From assembly GCA_009741485.1 (NCBI GenBank), contig CM019237.1, forward strand, positions 51,634,252-51,698,251: a stretch of DNA of 64,000 nucleotides, in the 5' to 3' direction. Positions 18,955-32,508 of this stretch are shown one piece after another; positions within the stretch are counted from its first letter, which is position 1, and the number at the start of each line of letters is the position of its first letter. The position numbers and the translations under genes are program-made. A model generated the notes under the pieces. That model was not told where the DNA came from. It was given only the letters and a program-made list of their open reading frames with translations, and made no database searches. The stretch is from Malurus cyaneus samueli. Taxonomy: Eukaryota; Chordata; Aves; Passeriformes; Maluridae.

Positions 18955-19098
18955 AAAATCAGAGAATGGTTTGGGTTGGAAGGGACTTTAAGGCTCATCT
19001 TGTTCCACCCTCTGCCATGGGCAGGGATACCTTCCACCAGAGCAGGCTGCTCAGAGCCCCATCCAACCTGGCCTGGAACACTTCCAGGGAGGGTGCAT
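18955..19098 (-). mobile_element. CR1 LINE 3' end fragment
   Basis: Plus-strand sequence 'gggttggaagggacttta', 'ccaccctctgccatgggcag', 'ctgctcagagccccatcc' and 'aacctggcctggaacacttc' is the reverse complement of the CR1 3' end. It is 5'-truncated and non-coding. Confidence 0.92.
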
Positions 19099-21064
19099 AT
19101 GAACACAGTAGGAAGTATTGCTTAAGTGTAACACCTTTAGATTATTCTAAAAATAAAGGAAATTTCTGTTTAATCCCAATGTCACAATTTTTAAGATTCC
19201 TTGCTCTTGCAGAGGCAGCTAAACAGATACTGACATAGAGTACCAAGGAAGGAAATGTAGATGTTTATTTTGGAGTGTTTGGGTCATTGGATAGAAAGCC
19301 TATAGGAAAATCAAAAACATGCAGCAGTAATTTCTTTCTAAAGGGAAGGTGGAGAAAATCAAGGAAATTCCTTCAGAGTCCCTTGGAGCCAGGTTTTCAG
19401 CTGGTGCAAATCTGAGGCTAGGTTAAAATTATTGGGACCAGCTCACATCCCAGACCAACAGAAAGCAATTTGGCAGTGGTGACTTGAGGCACTGAGGAGC
19501 TGGCACTACCAGAATCCTGCATTGGGGTCTGCCCAGGGTCTGTCCAAGGATCAGATCCAGCTCCCATCCAGAGTGGAGCTGCATGGACAGGTAGGGGTCC
19601 CTGTCCCTTTACCTGTTAATAAACGTGTCCCGTGTTATGTGCCAGCCTCTTCCCATCCCCTGTCAAGGCCCTCCCTGACCACATTTGAACACCACGTGAG
19701 CTTTGCAACAATTCTCATTCACGTGTCCTTAGGTCCCAGCTCTCATCAGCTCTGCAGACTGAGAGCATGTTCTTTGTGACCTCCTCAATATGTTTGCGTT
19801 ATCAGCTATTACATCTTTTATCACACATCATTGAACTCGATGCATCAAGGCTTCTACACAGCTTGCCCCTGCTCTCTAGGAATTCCACAAATAAATCACT
19901 GCCATACACTGCAAACTGTCAAAGAGTTGCTGACAGAAAGGCACTGGATAACCTTTGGCACCAGAATGTTATTTTTAAGTGCTTTAATAAAGAGCACTAT
20001 TGTATTCGAAAATGTACAGCTATGGTGAGAGGAGTAAATGGTTTGCACATGATGCATCACACCCATGATAAAATCCTTCAACAAAAAGTTAAAAATCCCA
20101 AGCAGTAACCACACAGGCAGAATTGCTGAGGATACTCTGTAGCTGGAAGGTCTCCTCTCTGTGCAAGCATTCAGACCTTTCTGAGCAGCCTTTGTGAAAC
20201 GGAGCACAGATTTATAAAAGCCAAGCTTAATGATCCAGATGCTTTTCCACACCACGAGGTCAGAGCCTAGGGCAAAGGTTCCCCCCATTCACAGTTAGGG
20301 GTGGGGGAGAGAAAAGGGTGCTGGATGCATCCAAACAGCTGCCTCTTGGATTTGTGAGCACCCCGGAGAAAAAGCATCTGTTCCTTGGGACAAGGCCTTG
20401 GTGTTTCTACAAAGGGAAATTGACTGTGTGCTGTTTATAACCAGCCTTGTGGTAATCAGCAAGTGTCTGTATGTTCTTTAAATAGACACATTACCCTAAG
20501 GAAATACCCAAGTCAGCACCTCTGTATCCTGCTCTGAGAGAGGAAACCTGACCTACAAGGCACCAAAATTTGCTGTCTCTTGGCTAAGGGACAGAAATTT
20601 TCTAGCTAAGGCCTGACTGATGCTTGCTTTTCTTGGAGAGTTTGCTTGCTTCAGCTCTCACGGAAGTCAGTTTTACTCTGGGGTGACTGCAGTTAGAGTT
20701 GCTCAATAATTACACAATTGGCAGTGAGAAAAGAGCCAGGCCTCAAGGAACTGCTTCCTAAGTAAAGCAAGAAGGATAGGATCAAGTAATTGATCAGTTT
20801 ATAGATTCCTCATTTATTCTCACTAATTGCTGTTTAATATGGAAATATTTCCAAAATTCTGTCCCAGGAAATTGCTGCTCTTTTATCTGATGCTCAAGTC
20901 TAGCTGTATGAATAATTTAAAACTAGACAAGACAAGCCACCAGAGAGTGTGTTAAGCAAAGTGAGGATAGAGTTGCAGCTGATCAGAAGAACAGAAAAGA
21001 TGGTCTTCCTCCTTCCTCAGTGCCTGCAGAGAAAAGTTCTGTACCATAGTTTGCTAAACTGATG

Positions 21065-21462
21065 TGGTGCTTCAAAATAGGAGACTGAGAGGGGATCTCA
21101 TTAATGCATATAAATATCTCAAAGGGTGCCAAGAGGATGGTGCCAGACTGTTTTCAGTGGTGCTCAGTGACAGGACAAGGAGCAATGGCCATAAACTAAA
21201 ACACAATTTCCACCTCAACATGAGGAAGAACTTCTGTACACTGAGGGTGGCAGAGCCCTGGAACAGCTGCCCAGGGAGGGCGTGGAGTCTCCCTCTCTGG
21301 AGGGACCCAGACCCACCTGGATCATACCAAACCTCCTCCTGTGTTACCTGCTCTGGGGGACCCTGCCTTGGCAGGGGGTTGGACTGGATGATCTCCAGAG
21401 GTCCCTTCCAACCCCAGCTATTCTATTATTCTGTGATTCTGTGATTCTGTGATTCTGTGATG
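21065..21462 (+). mobile_element. CR1 LINE 3' fragment with octamer tail
   Basis: The sequence runs 'aggagactgagaggggatct', 'aggaagaacttctgtacac', 'ggagggcgtggagtctccc', 'ttggactggatgatctcc' and 'ggtcccttccaacccc'. It ends in about four tandem TTCTGTGA units (21429-21460). That 3' octamer array is the hallmark of CR1 retroposition, which needs no poly-A. The overlapping 126-codon frame is a chance frame across the relic. Confidence 0.95.
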
Positions 21463-23101
21463 AGGAGTATTACCTACTGACTTTTGAGGAATTTCACTAA
21501 AATTCCCATCAAGCGGCACTGCTGGTAAAGCTTAGAAATCTGTTTGAGACCCAGGAAAGGAAGATGACAGAGGATTGCAAGTTTCATTGTATAAAAATGG
21601 TATTCACCAAAGTAGTTCACCAAAAATAAGACCCTGAAGATTTTCCCCTGTCCTTACCCTACAATTATGGGGAGGGAGTGACTGTGGAACACAGCTTTTA
21701 GGACACCATGGAATATATTTGACCTCCAAGGAGTTCTCAGAGCACCTTGTCATACGTAATTAGTGAGGATGCTGATGTTTATTTAGGGCTTGTGGTTGTG
21801 AAAAATAGAACAAAGAGATTTGAGGGCGGGGGGATGGGAATGGGCAATACTCAAGGCAGTAAAATAATTTCTCTGCTTTCTATGCTTTTTCTCTCAGATT
21901 TTCTATCACAAGACCAAATCAAACCTCACCTTATCCAGCTAGCTCATTTAGCTCACTCTTTTTTGACAGTACATGCTGTGCAAGATTTTTTCCCTACATT
22001 CCCTTTTGCCTATCATCCTTCCATTTCATTCTTGCTGTATCATCTTAAAGCTGGAAGATCTTACAGTTTCAAACTGTTTTTGAGTGCCCATTGTCAGACT
22101 GACAGAAGGCAGCAGGGAATGAGCTTACCTTGCTATTTTCCTCAATAGTTCTCTTTGAGATGAAAATTCCTCCTTGGCACATGCAGTCCTAAATGAAAGA
22201 GCAATTTCTCACTTGCTTGCCTTTTGATTTTCTTCTTTAGTCTGCACATGGCTCACAGATATTTCTCCAGCCTCTTACAGGCTCCTTACAGGCCAGTTTC
22301 ATCTTACATCACCCTTACATTTTTATCAAAGCTTTCTATTTAGCAGAGAGATGTTCTGTAGAAAAAGTTCAAATCAGAGTTTCCCTGAGCATTGTGACAG
22401 AAATCACCCTGAAATTTCCTTTATTTCATGATGCTCAAGTCAGTGTTCTGGGATCTCTTGGGTTTTTTGGTTTTATTTTTAATGTAAAAGAAAACTTGAT
22501 TGTGCTAAAATGAAAGTTACTTTCTGAAAATATAAACTCCTATTAGCCCCTGAACTTTGTAGCTTATTCTCATCCATTCCTTTAAGTGTTCATTAATAAA
22601 ATACTTAGTGAAGGCAGAGAAATAATTACTATCATCTGACATCACAGGCAGAAATGGAGGTTGCATGTGGCCAAACAGTACAATTACAGTGCATTACAGA
22701 AATCTAACTCAACTGACTTTCTTTAAGACTGCTCTGCAGTTTCTTTGTTTCAAAGCAAAACAAGATAAAGGCTGTCTAGGTGAGTAATAAACTTATATCA
22801 CGGACATTAATATACAGTAATCAGATAGTAAAATCTTATTCAAAAGGCTTATTGTGCAAGGCACAAAGACAAACAGAGCTCCTGCCTGGCAGCTCCATGA
22901 AGACAAAAGGGAGAATGAATCCATTTAACAGAAGATTAACACAAAGCATAGTAAAGTTAGGGCTGGTCTTTCCATTTTTCAGGTCCCATGTGCATATGTA
23001 CACGTGTGTACACGTATGTCCTGCCTGTGTTCATAGATGCACACATTTAACTGAGATGTAAGTCTTGCGGTGGCACTTTGTATGAGCAGTGGTGCACATG
23101 G

Positions 23102-23945
23102 TCATAGACTCACAGAAATGGTTTGTATTGACAGGGACCCTAAAGATCATCCAGTTCCATCCCCTGCCATGAGCAGGGGGTTGCTCAGAGCCCCATCCAA
23201 CCTGGCCTGGAACACTGCCAGGGATGGGGCAGCCACAGCTTCTCTGGGAAACCTGTGGCAGGGTCTCACCACCCTCACAGAGAATTTCTTCCCAATATCC
23301 AATCTAATCCTCCTCTCTGTCAGTGTGAAGCCATTCCCCCTTGTCCTGTCACTCCAGGCCCTTGTCAAGAGTCTCTCTCCATCTTTCCTGTGGGCTCCCT
23401 TCAGGCACTGCAAGGCCACAGTGAGGTCACCCCAAAGCCTTCTCTTCTCCAGGTGAACAATCCCAACTCTCTCAGCCTTTCCTCCCAGCAGAGCTGCTCC
23501 ATCCCTCTGATCCCCAGTCCCTGCTCTGGACTGGCTCCAGCAGCTCCCTGTCCTTGCTGTGCTGGGCCCAGGGCTGGATGCAGCCCTGCAGGGGGGGCTC
23601 AGCAGAGCAGAGGGGCAGAATCCCCCCCCTCCTCTGCTGCCCATGCTGGGGGATCAGCCCACAGCATGGGAGCTTTCTGAGTCCCAGCTCTCACCCACCA
23701 GCACCCACAAGTCCTTCTCCCAGGGCTTCTCCATCTGCTCATCCCACTTGGATCCATCCTGGGTGTTGCCCCAGGTGCAGCACCAGCACTTGGTCTTGTT
23801 GAACCTCATGAGATGCCCACGGGCCACGGCTTGAACTTGTCCAGGTCCGTCTGGATGCCATCCTGCTCTTCAGGTATGTTAACAAACCACACAGCTTGGT
23901 GTCATCTGCAATTTGCTGAGGGTGCACTTCATCCCTGACTGTACC
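23102..23945 (-). mobile_element. CR1 LINE, longer copy reaching the reverse transcriptase 3' end
   Basis: This is one of the longest CR1 copies here, in minus orientation with its 3' end at about 23102. It runs from the 3' tail ('ccaacctggcctggaacact') through the middle ('ctcttctccaggtgaacaat') to the part matching the end of the CR1 reverse transcriptase frame ('gtccaggtccgtctggatgc', 'cacagcttggtgtcatctgc'). The frame is broken, so no protein is made. Unit U starts inside this element at about 23591, and its copy in the central unit is chimeric. Confidence 0.9.
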
Positions 23946-26900
23946 AAAAAAAGAACCCACATTTCTCTTGGCAATGAAATCAATGACTGCTGTGTTTAAT
24001 TGCTGCCACTCTTCTGGAATAGGTTGGTGTCTTAAAAGTTGTACTGTGGCAGAGGCAGGGAGTGAGGGAGGATCTATCTTGAACAGAAGCAGAGGACTGC
24101 ATTTTAGAGAAAAAAGTATTTTTCTGGAGAATAACAACATATATTTTCATCCAAACAAGCTGTTCTATGAGGAGGAGAAGGACTTTTACTATTTGAATTT
24201 CTGGGGTTTTGTGTAAGCTGAGGTACTCAAATCCTACACTGAAGGCATGAGCTACAAAGGTTAAACCTAGCAAAGCACAGTTTTAGTAATGTGGGGGCAG
24301 GGTAAGAATGTATCTTTTCTCTCACAACATTTCAAGAACTAGTTCTCGCAAATTGTTGAAATATTTTGTGTGGCATTTAGTGAAGCCACATCAAGACTTC
24401 CTCCTCAGCCCTTAAGAGATGCTATTGTCTTTTTCAAACATGCTTTTTCCAAGCACAGTCCTTCGCTGCTAAACTCAGGATAAAAACCAGCGTGAAAGAC
24501 ACAGAGGATTTTCAATACATGAAACATTCCCTTCGCGTGGCAAACAAGTAGCTCAGAAACTCGAGGAAAGAAGCCAGTGTCACAAAGTCTCATGCACGGG
24601 GGACACGTTTTAAATGATACTGAGGGGAAGTGGATGCTCTCCCTCAGACAAAAAGATCGACTGAACCTCGTGTGAAGTGCTCATATCCAAGAGAACTTCC
24701 AGACACAGAGCTTTTTGCTTGGATTTAGCTTTTATTTGTGAATGCTTACTCCCTAATTGCCCTTTGGCCCCTTAAGGAGGAGACTGGCTCCTACATAAAA
24801 ATCACTGTACCTATTACCCAAATCCTGTTTCCCAGCCTATGCCCAGCTTTTCCTAGCCTAGCAGGAGTAATCTTAGGTTTGAAATCCTACCCAAACTTCA
24901 TCAAATAAATGCGCTCTGCCTACCCAGCTCTTCTACTTAGTTTCAGTAGGAAAAAATCCTTGCTGCAGGTTCTATACTGCTGTGTTTTATGAAATCGGTA
25001 CAATGTAAATGTACCAAGTCTGTCCCAAAATGTGCCCTACTTCTGACACAGCTACAACAGTGGGGGTGGAAATTGCTCAGTGCATGCCACACACTGATGG
25101 CTCTGAAATCTCTTTGTGTGCAGGAATTTCTATAAATTATGTATAAACCTGGTTTTGTTCATTTAAAGGCATTTCTTCTGGTGGTTTATTGTCTCAGGCT
25201 AATGTAAGCAGTTATGCCACCATCATGCATTTACAAATTGGGATATGAATAAATAACAATTAAACTGTTTATACTTTCATTTTCAAATTTCACACCCTAC
25301 TGGCACTGAGAACATATAACTTGAACCCAGGAATAATATAAAGGAAGGATGCACATGGCTAAGTCTTGGGCTTATAACATCTTGCTTGAAGATGTTTCCT
25401 TTTACATCTAATGGGAGGAGAGGGAAGGTCCATGTTTCAGTTTATCTGAACCACCAAAGTTTACAGAGAAGGAAAAGAGTGGGTGGGAGAAGAGGAAAAG
25501 GGAGGGGAGGCTGGGAGGAAAAAAACATTTCAGCTGTTGTCTCTCTATATTCTAAACACAGAATCCTCTGATCTACTGATATGTAATTCATACCAGCAAC
25601 TTGATACCTTGAAAATATTTCGCACAGGGCTGATGATGTTACAAAAAGTTTTCCTCCACCTCCTTTAACAAACAGGGCCATCGGATGATTTTCCCCTCTT
25701 AGCCTGAGTCATTTCCTCTTCCGTCGCCTGGAGCCCTTTCAGCTCCTGACAGCAGCCACCTCTCCATCAGGGGAACCCTCCAAGTGTCCCTGCCCGGCTG
25801 CAGCTCACAGGAATTCCTCACTGCTCTTTGGGGAATGTTGTGACACTTGCCAGGGTGTCAGTGGAGTTATTGTGGTTGAACTGCCCACGTGGATGCTCTT
25901 ACTCTGCACTAGAAGTGCCTTTTTTTGTGGTTTGATTTGATGCATTTCCAAACGAGCCTATGCTAAAGCCACACGGACATATCTACATGGAAAAGTAACT
26001 TGAAATAGCTTGTAACAGCTTGTATTCTTCCAATGTAGAGATGGTTATTCCCCTCCTAATTACCCTCTGGAATTGCCTACTGAAATCTTGGCTAGTTTTA
26101 CATAAAAAATTGTTTCTATTATCTCTTTTATAGTACCAACTGCAGACAACTCTAGCCAGCTATATAAAATGAGAACTTCCCAGATTTCCCTTTTCCCCAA
26201 GCATTCTGAAATGCCTTCAGTGGGTGATATTTCATAGATTTCACTGGAATATCACAGGTAAAACACAGATATTTTTAAGAAAAGGTCATGCTGATGAGTT
26301 GTTGCTATAGAAATGCTTAAAATACAAACAACTTTAAACTTCAGCCATTATGATGGGAGGGAAAAAAAGACAAAAACTTACAGGTTTTATGACTCAAGAA
26401 AGCAGCTCCAAACCAACAAAAATGGCTCTTGAAGAGACCACAGATCCAGTTTTTCCTCTGATGTGCCCTTTTATTTCCCCAGAGTCCCATCTGAGACATT
26501 GTAGGGAGCAAAAGCTGAGCCAAGTCTTCCTCAGTTCCCATGGGAGCACATCCATGTTTTTGGCACTTCAGGCTGAGCCTGGAAGCAGTGGGGTGACAGG
26601 AGTAGGTAGTAGGCAAGGAGAGCCAACATGTGAGGCAACAGCATTTCATCAGGTTGAGCTGGAGAAGGCAAAACAGAGGCAGTGCATTGTTAGTGAGAGC
26701 CTGGAGCTCTGGGAACATGGCCAGAGGAAGGGATCTGGGCTTAGGAAGGACTGGAGCGTGCTGGGGAGAAAAAGGCTATGGAGGAAGGACAATCCTGGCA
26801 GAAGGGAGGGGGCAGTGGGGAGCTGGAGGGCTGAAGGGCTCTGGAGGGGTAGAGCAGGGACAAATCTCCTCGTGACAGGCAGCCCAAACAGAAGTACAGG

Positions 26901-29695
26901 TGGATGGGAGTGGGATGCATACCTGGGGCTCTGAGAGAGCTGGATTCACCATGGGTGTGCTCCTTCCCAGGCATTCCCAGTTACACCTGGGGTCTAGTGG
27001 GGGTGACCACGGTTAATTAATGCTACTACCTTGTCAATGTCCTTTACCCTCCTCATCCTCATGTTTGCTGCTAGGAAGACAGCAGCTCAGCTCAGAGCTC
27101 TGTGCTTGCTCCTGGTGGAGCCTCTTTGAGCTTTGGAGGGTTTTGCAACAGAGCTGAGAGCCCTGGCAGCTGTGGGCCCTGAGGAGCCTTGAGGTGTGCT
27201 GGGCCTCCCCCAGAGCTGTGTGAGCTACAAAGATGTTTATGAACAACTTTTGAATTCAGAATTGAACATGAATTAGGCTGGGACATTCTGAAGAGAGCTT
27301 TATGTGCTGGGAAACCACTGTGATCCACAGGGTTTCAGTCTGTGAGACCCCCAGGACCCTCCAAGGGAAATGTCAAAAGACTGATGTAGATATGCCCATC
27401 TACAGACCTAAAGAGTGAAACCTCTGTCCCACAGGGCTGGAATTTTATTTGCAGAAACACAACAATGTAAAGTCCTGAGCAACAAATTAAATGCTAATGC
27501 TGCTGCTCAGGATTGCTCAGGAGTCCACTTACTCATCACCGTATTTGACAAGTTACTTCTCATTATTTCATTTAGAGCATGGAAAACCTTTGCAGAAAGA
27601 ACTGAGTGGTAAGGTCCTTGGAGCTGGTTTTGTGTTGATAGCTTTATCTTTTAAGAACCTGAGTTAGGACATATTTTTAAAAAGCATTTCTCTCTATATC
27701 AAGCCTCTAAAAGAGTTGGGAGGGAAAAAAGAGAACAACAGACATTTCATCCTGAAACATAAAGGAATCATGTGGATCTTGGCTTAGTTCAAGTTAATTT
27801 CTACTTAGGTGATAAATCTATTTTTCATAGATTTTTAACTTGGCTATAAAAGCATATTTGAAGACTTGAATATTGGCAGTCAAAACTTTCAGGTCAGGAG
27901 AATATTTTTAGCAATATTTCATTTAAAAAAAAAGAAAAACATGAAAGGTTTTTAAGTCTAGAAAGTTAAAGGGAGAATTTTTAAAAGCAAGGGTTGGGTT
28001 ACATTTTGACACCCATGTTTGTTTTATTTTCCCTCAAAGAAAAGAAACAAAAATCCCATCCAACCCACTTCCAGCCTGACAGTTAATAAAAAATATTTCA
28101 GACTGATCCCTTTAAAAATTGCCCACAGGCTTTTTTCATCTCCAATAGTAAATAATCCATCTCAACTAATAACCCATAAAGAGCTGAAATCAAGGGATTA
28201 TTGTGAATTTTAATGGGTGTGTTTAATGAGCAGATCTTCAGCAGAGCATTGTAACTCCAGCAATGGCAATAGCACAGCATCAGCATTAGCTGAAGATGTG
28301 GATAGTACATATACACCACAGTCTCTCCCTCAAAACACGTGACTAATTCAGTAATACTGAGGGCAGTAATTAAGGTAATTAGCACACTGGAAGGAATGAA
28401 GACCCAATGAGAGGACACCAGTCAGCTCAGCGTGCCACGTACAAAAAGCATCAGGATGATTTTGGTCACACATTCTGGGGCAAACACTTCGCCACAAAAT
28501 CTTTCGTTTCACAGTTTCCTTCAACCTCAAAATTACAGAGGGCCTGAGTCAATCCTGCCAGGATTTGAGTTAGTGGTTCCAGGGAGACCAGGAGCTGAGC
28601 CACCAGCACAGCTAAGCTGGGGGATAGAAAAGGTGTGGAGCACACAGAGCAAACAGGAAGGTTCATTTCTGGCCTTGCACTCACACCCTCTTGTGTGTTT
28701 TTGCTGCACAATCTCCCTTCTGTGATTAAAGCTCCCGTTAACATCGTGGGCCAAATCCGGCTCTGGTTGCCAGGTTCACCTCTTTGTGCATGGCAAAGGG
28801 GCGTCCTAAAAGAGCGGCTGCTGTTTTGTTGACACAGAGAAACCCAGATTTGCTATAGAGATGATTCATCCACCTGCTCCCAGCTCAGACCAGGAAACTT
28901 TAGGACACTGTCTGGGCCAGACCTAAGGCATCTCCTGCAACAAAACAACCCCTACAAACCATTTTACAGAAATTATGGCATCAAATACTCTGGAGCCAAA
29001 TTGATCCCTGCAAAGTTTAGAGGGAACAGAAAGATGACTATGGCAGATTTTACTCTCACCGTGGGTTCTGGATTCAGTTCAGGGCCTGAAGATCTAGTTC
29101 TTCTAAGGTGACCAAATCAACATTTAAAAGCAATTCTCACCCCAGAGGAGGTATTTATCTCCAGGTATTTTACATCCAGCATTGACTTCTGTAGTCCCAA
29201 CTACTGCATCAGCCTCTGTCCCTCCAGCCCTGCTCTCTTCACCGTCATCTCCCCTTGCTCTCCCTTCCCTGGCTCCCTCCTCCTGTGGCTGGGTCCCCCT
29301 GTCTGGGCTGCACACACCCTCCTAATGATTTCTGCACATCTTCCAAGCACACATCCTTCCTACGGCGTGTCACAGGGAGCGCCTCCCTTGACGAACAACC
29401 AGCCTTTTCTTCCAGCTGCTGTCCACCGGCTCGGTCCCAGCACCTTGCCACAACCCAAAATAGAATAGAGCAAAGGAGGAGGGCAGCTGGACAAGCTTTG
29501 GGCTATGCTGGGCTCAGCCTGACACCCAGCAAAGCCTGGGGCAGCAGCTGGTACGTTTGCAGCCTGTTTGCAATCAGCAAGGTAGCTGTGCTCCAGGAGG
29601 TGGATGTGTGGTTTCACTTAAAGGTAGGGCTCTGCTAACATCATTTAGGGGGGGAATCTCACCACTCAGCTATTTCAGCCAGGCTTTGAGCTGCT

Positions 29696-29718
29696 GCTGG
29701 AGCTCTTTCAGCTCCAGC
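29696..29718. other. Perfect 9-bp hairpin with 5-bp loop
   Basis: The arms GCTGGAGCT and AGCTCCAGC flank a five-base loop. A TATA-like run 'attatatagt' follows within 20 bases, and an octamer-like 'tttgcatatt' lies about 130 bases further on. The hairpin is kept in all three copies of unit U (near 41138-41160 and 49226-49248). Function is unknown. Confidence 0.5.
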
Positions 29719-31689
29719 CTAGGTATTATATAGTCCCCCTCGCTGCAGAATTGGAGCACCTCCCAAGTATTTGGAAACAGAAGTCGCAGTAACAATCTCC
29801 CTTTCTTACTTGGCAGTGAGAGGGAGAAATACTTGGCGTAACTTATGCATTTGTTTGCATATTCGTGGGTGGGATCAAGCTATTTGTTGATGTGTATATG
29901 GGAAGAATTAAATTTCTCTCAGTAAGTTGAAAATATTTTAGCACAAGGAAAGATGACTTCAGTGGCAGTTTTCCACATAGGCACAGTGCAACCCAATGAG
30001 CTGCCTTGTGTCTCCTTATGTTCCCTAGGTTGTGCCCAAAGGGCAAAGGTGTGGTCAAGGCCATGATCTGGAGCTCATCATTCTTGTTAATTAGCTAATG
30101 AGGTCTCCCCAACATGAAGAACTTTCTGTCCCTTCCTTTCTGCTTCCAGGCAAAGCCGCAGCACTGCTTTGGAAACGCTTTTGTGCTCTGGAAAGCCTTT
30201 CAGAAGGGCTGAGCAGCCCACCCACGTGGCAAAAACACCAATTGTTTGTTTGGAGAAGTCTTTCTCTCATAGAACATTCTTCACCCCACACCCTCTGTGA
30301 CCCAGACAGGGCTGACTGCCCTGGGATGCAGTTCCTATCAGGAGCTCGGTGCGTGGATCCCCGATATGACTGTACACGGCGTGTACTCATCAGCTCACAC
30401 ATCTGTACTCTGAGGGAGGGCACACCTCAGAATGAGGTCAGCACTGGCTGAGAAATACATTTTAAACTGCATGGGTTACCAGCTTCTCAGGGATCAAGGC
30501 CAGAAGGTGACTGAGCCTGGCAATTCAATGGGATTGATGAAATTGCTCTTGGATCAATATTGGGAGGGAAGGGAAAGAGTAGAAATGGAAGAATCCAATC
30601 CAGTTGTCTGCCTTCAACTGGAGATAAATATGGTGTGCATAAATAAATGTGGGGAGAAGTTGGAAAGCTGGAATATCTTTCCAGACTGAGATTTTTTACT
30701 ATCTGAACACAATCTAAAGATCTAGGATGCACTCTAGGACTGAAGGTCTGGATGTATTTATCAGGAAGTTTCTGCAGCTTTTTGGCTGATTGTAGGGAAG
30801 GGCTAAAGAGCGAGAGGCTTTTTCTTTCTGGATGTGTTCTTTCTCAATTTCTTTCCTTTCTGTCCCCTGTTTGGACAAAAAAAAGGCATTCTTTCTTATT
30901 GTTCTCTTGTTATTACTAATTTCTCAGCAAATATATGAAATTTAATATACATTCCCATTACACTGGCATCGTTTTACTTCTTGAAGCTTCAGATTTTCTG
31001 ATGACGTGTCCCTGGAATGATGCAAAACTTTGGCAGAAGGAGCTCTGTAGGTAATGCCCACTCTGGGCTTAGAGGCTTGGAAAAGCCAAAGCGACTCCTC
31101 CTCACTGTGAGTTAATGCAGGTGGTGTGGAGCCATCTCCCAGCCTTTGGAAAGGAGTCAGGTACCAGCACACAGGGGTGTTCCTTGTAACACAGTGCCCT
31201 ACAGACAGCTGATGCAACAGCTGAGTTGCTCCTGGGGTGCCTGATGTAAATTTGTCTCTGTCACAAGGTGTATCACTTGGCCTGTCTGGCTCCTTGTCCT
31301 TGTTGCCACAGCGCCACTCACCTCCCCAAAACCTGAACCAGAGGCTTCCTGATGGGTGTCTGCTTTTCCTACCCCTAACATAAAACAGCTTAAGCTTTCC
31401 ATGATGCTACCTTTGCTATCAGTCCCTTTTGCCACACAACCAGATGGGTAAGCTGAAGGTGCTCTTGTCTATCCCAAATCATGTCAGACTGACCAGGGAT
31501 AAACCTGACCCAGCAGCCTCCATGTGGTCACAGGCACCCAGCAGCACTCTGAGCTCATTATGGCATTTCCTCACACCATCAGAGGCTATCTGAAGAGTTT
31601 TCTATGTTTTTCAGAGTCTGGTTTATTGACCCCACACATATTCCAGCATGGTTCATCGTGGTTTGGCTACCTGGTCTTACAGGGAATCA

Positions 31690-32250
31690 CTTCTTCAGGC
31701 ACCCCCAGAGATCATCTAATCCCACCCTCTGCTCAAGGCAGGATCAGATTGCTCAGGATCATCCTCAGCTGGATTTTGATTATCTCCAAGGTCAAAGACT
31801 CCACAACTCCCTGGGCATCCTGTTCTAGAGTTTGACCAGTAAAAAAGACTTTTTCTGTTTAAGGTAGATTCTCCTGTATTGCATTTTGGGTGCACTGTCT
31901 CTTGTCATGTCACTGGGAAAAGCCTGGCTGTTTTAAAATATATTTTCTTTATATCTTCTTCTCAGTTCTCTTTGCTTGTGGATAAAATCTACCAACCCTC
32001 ATCAGCCCAACACTCTCAGCCTCTCCTCATATAACAGATACACCCATCCCTTAATAATCTTCCTGGCCCTTTCCAGCATTCACTCTGCATTTCCATGTCT
32101 CCCTCATTCTGGGGGGGCTCAGGACTGCATGCAGCGCTCCAGATGTGTCTCACAAGTGCTGAACAGGCAGGGAGGATCACCTCTTTGACCCTGCTGGTAA
32201 TGCTCTTCTAATGCATCCAGGGAAACTCTTGCCTTCTTTGTCCTGGCAGA
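31690..32250 (-). mobile_element. Old, diverged CR1 fragment in unit U
   Basis: In reverse complement this resembles the CR1 3' region, with degraded versions of the usual blocks: plus-strand 'gatcatctaatcccaccc', 'cctgggcatcctgttctaga', 'tctcagcctctcctcat' and 'ctgcatgcagcgctccag'. It is more diverged than the other CR1 copies in the window, so it predates the duplication. It recurs near 43125-43690 (minus) and 46690-47260 (plus). Confidence 0.75.
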
Positions 32251-32508
32251 ATGCATGTTTTTGAGACTATATTTTCCTAGCAAAGGTGTACACCCAAAAT
32301 ATACAGGAAAAACGAAACTACTATAATTTTCCCTTCCTGTCACTGAAGCACTACTGTTGTCACTGGACTTATCAGGAATAGACTGTGATTCATGCTCACT
32401 GGCAAACACGAGATCCCACGCAATTCTACTGCAACCAGAAAATCCATTCCATGGCTCTGGGCTTCCAGCACTGTTCTGACTGTCATGATTAACACCAGCC
32501 ACCAGAAA

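Larger units (their letters stand above)
12896..23101. other. Intergenic, no gene recognised
   Basis: About 10 kb upstream of KRAS. Apart from the CR1 fragments and the CA repeat listed separately, I see no exon with recognisable protein content, no RNA gene and no long intact element. Open frames such as 16554-16910 or 19767-20108 lack family resemblance and have the lengths expected by chance. Confidence 0.7.
23591..32508 (+). repeat. Unit U, copy 1 of an 8.9 kb segmental duplication
   Basis: The sequence from 23591 to 32508 recurs in direct orientation at 35008-43938 with an offset of about 11.42-11.45 kb. From 25703 on it also recurs in reverse complement at 46450-53206. Agreement is close over kilobases: identical open frames recur, for example 24405-24593 and 35824-36012. 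I see no gene in it. It contains the RT-end part of a CR1, an old diverged CR1 near 31.7-32.25 kb, and single-copy-looking AT-rich sequence. The left edge lies in a G run inside a continuous CR1, so copy 1 is probably the original context. Confidence 0.95.

Noticed and set aside
23147..23644. A 165-codon minus-strand frame
   Set aside because: It runs antisense or sense through a CR1 3' region, which is non-coding in the element.
26350..26934. A 194-codon plus-strand frame, part of it repeated near 37917-38390
   Set aside because: No recognisable domain. It is open simultaneously with frames on the other strand. Its recurrence comes from the segmental duplication, not from selection on a protein.
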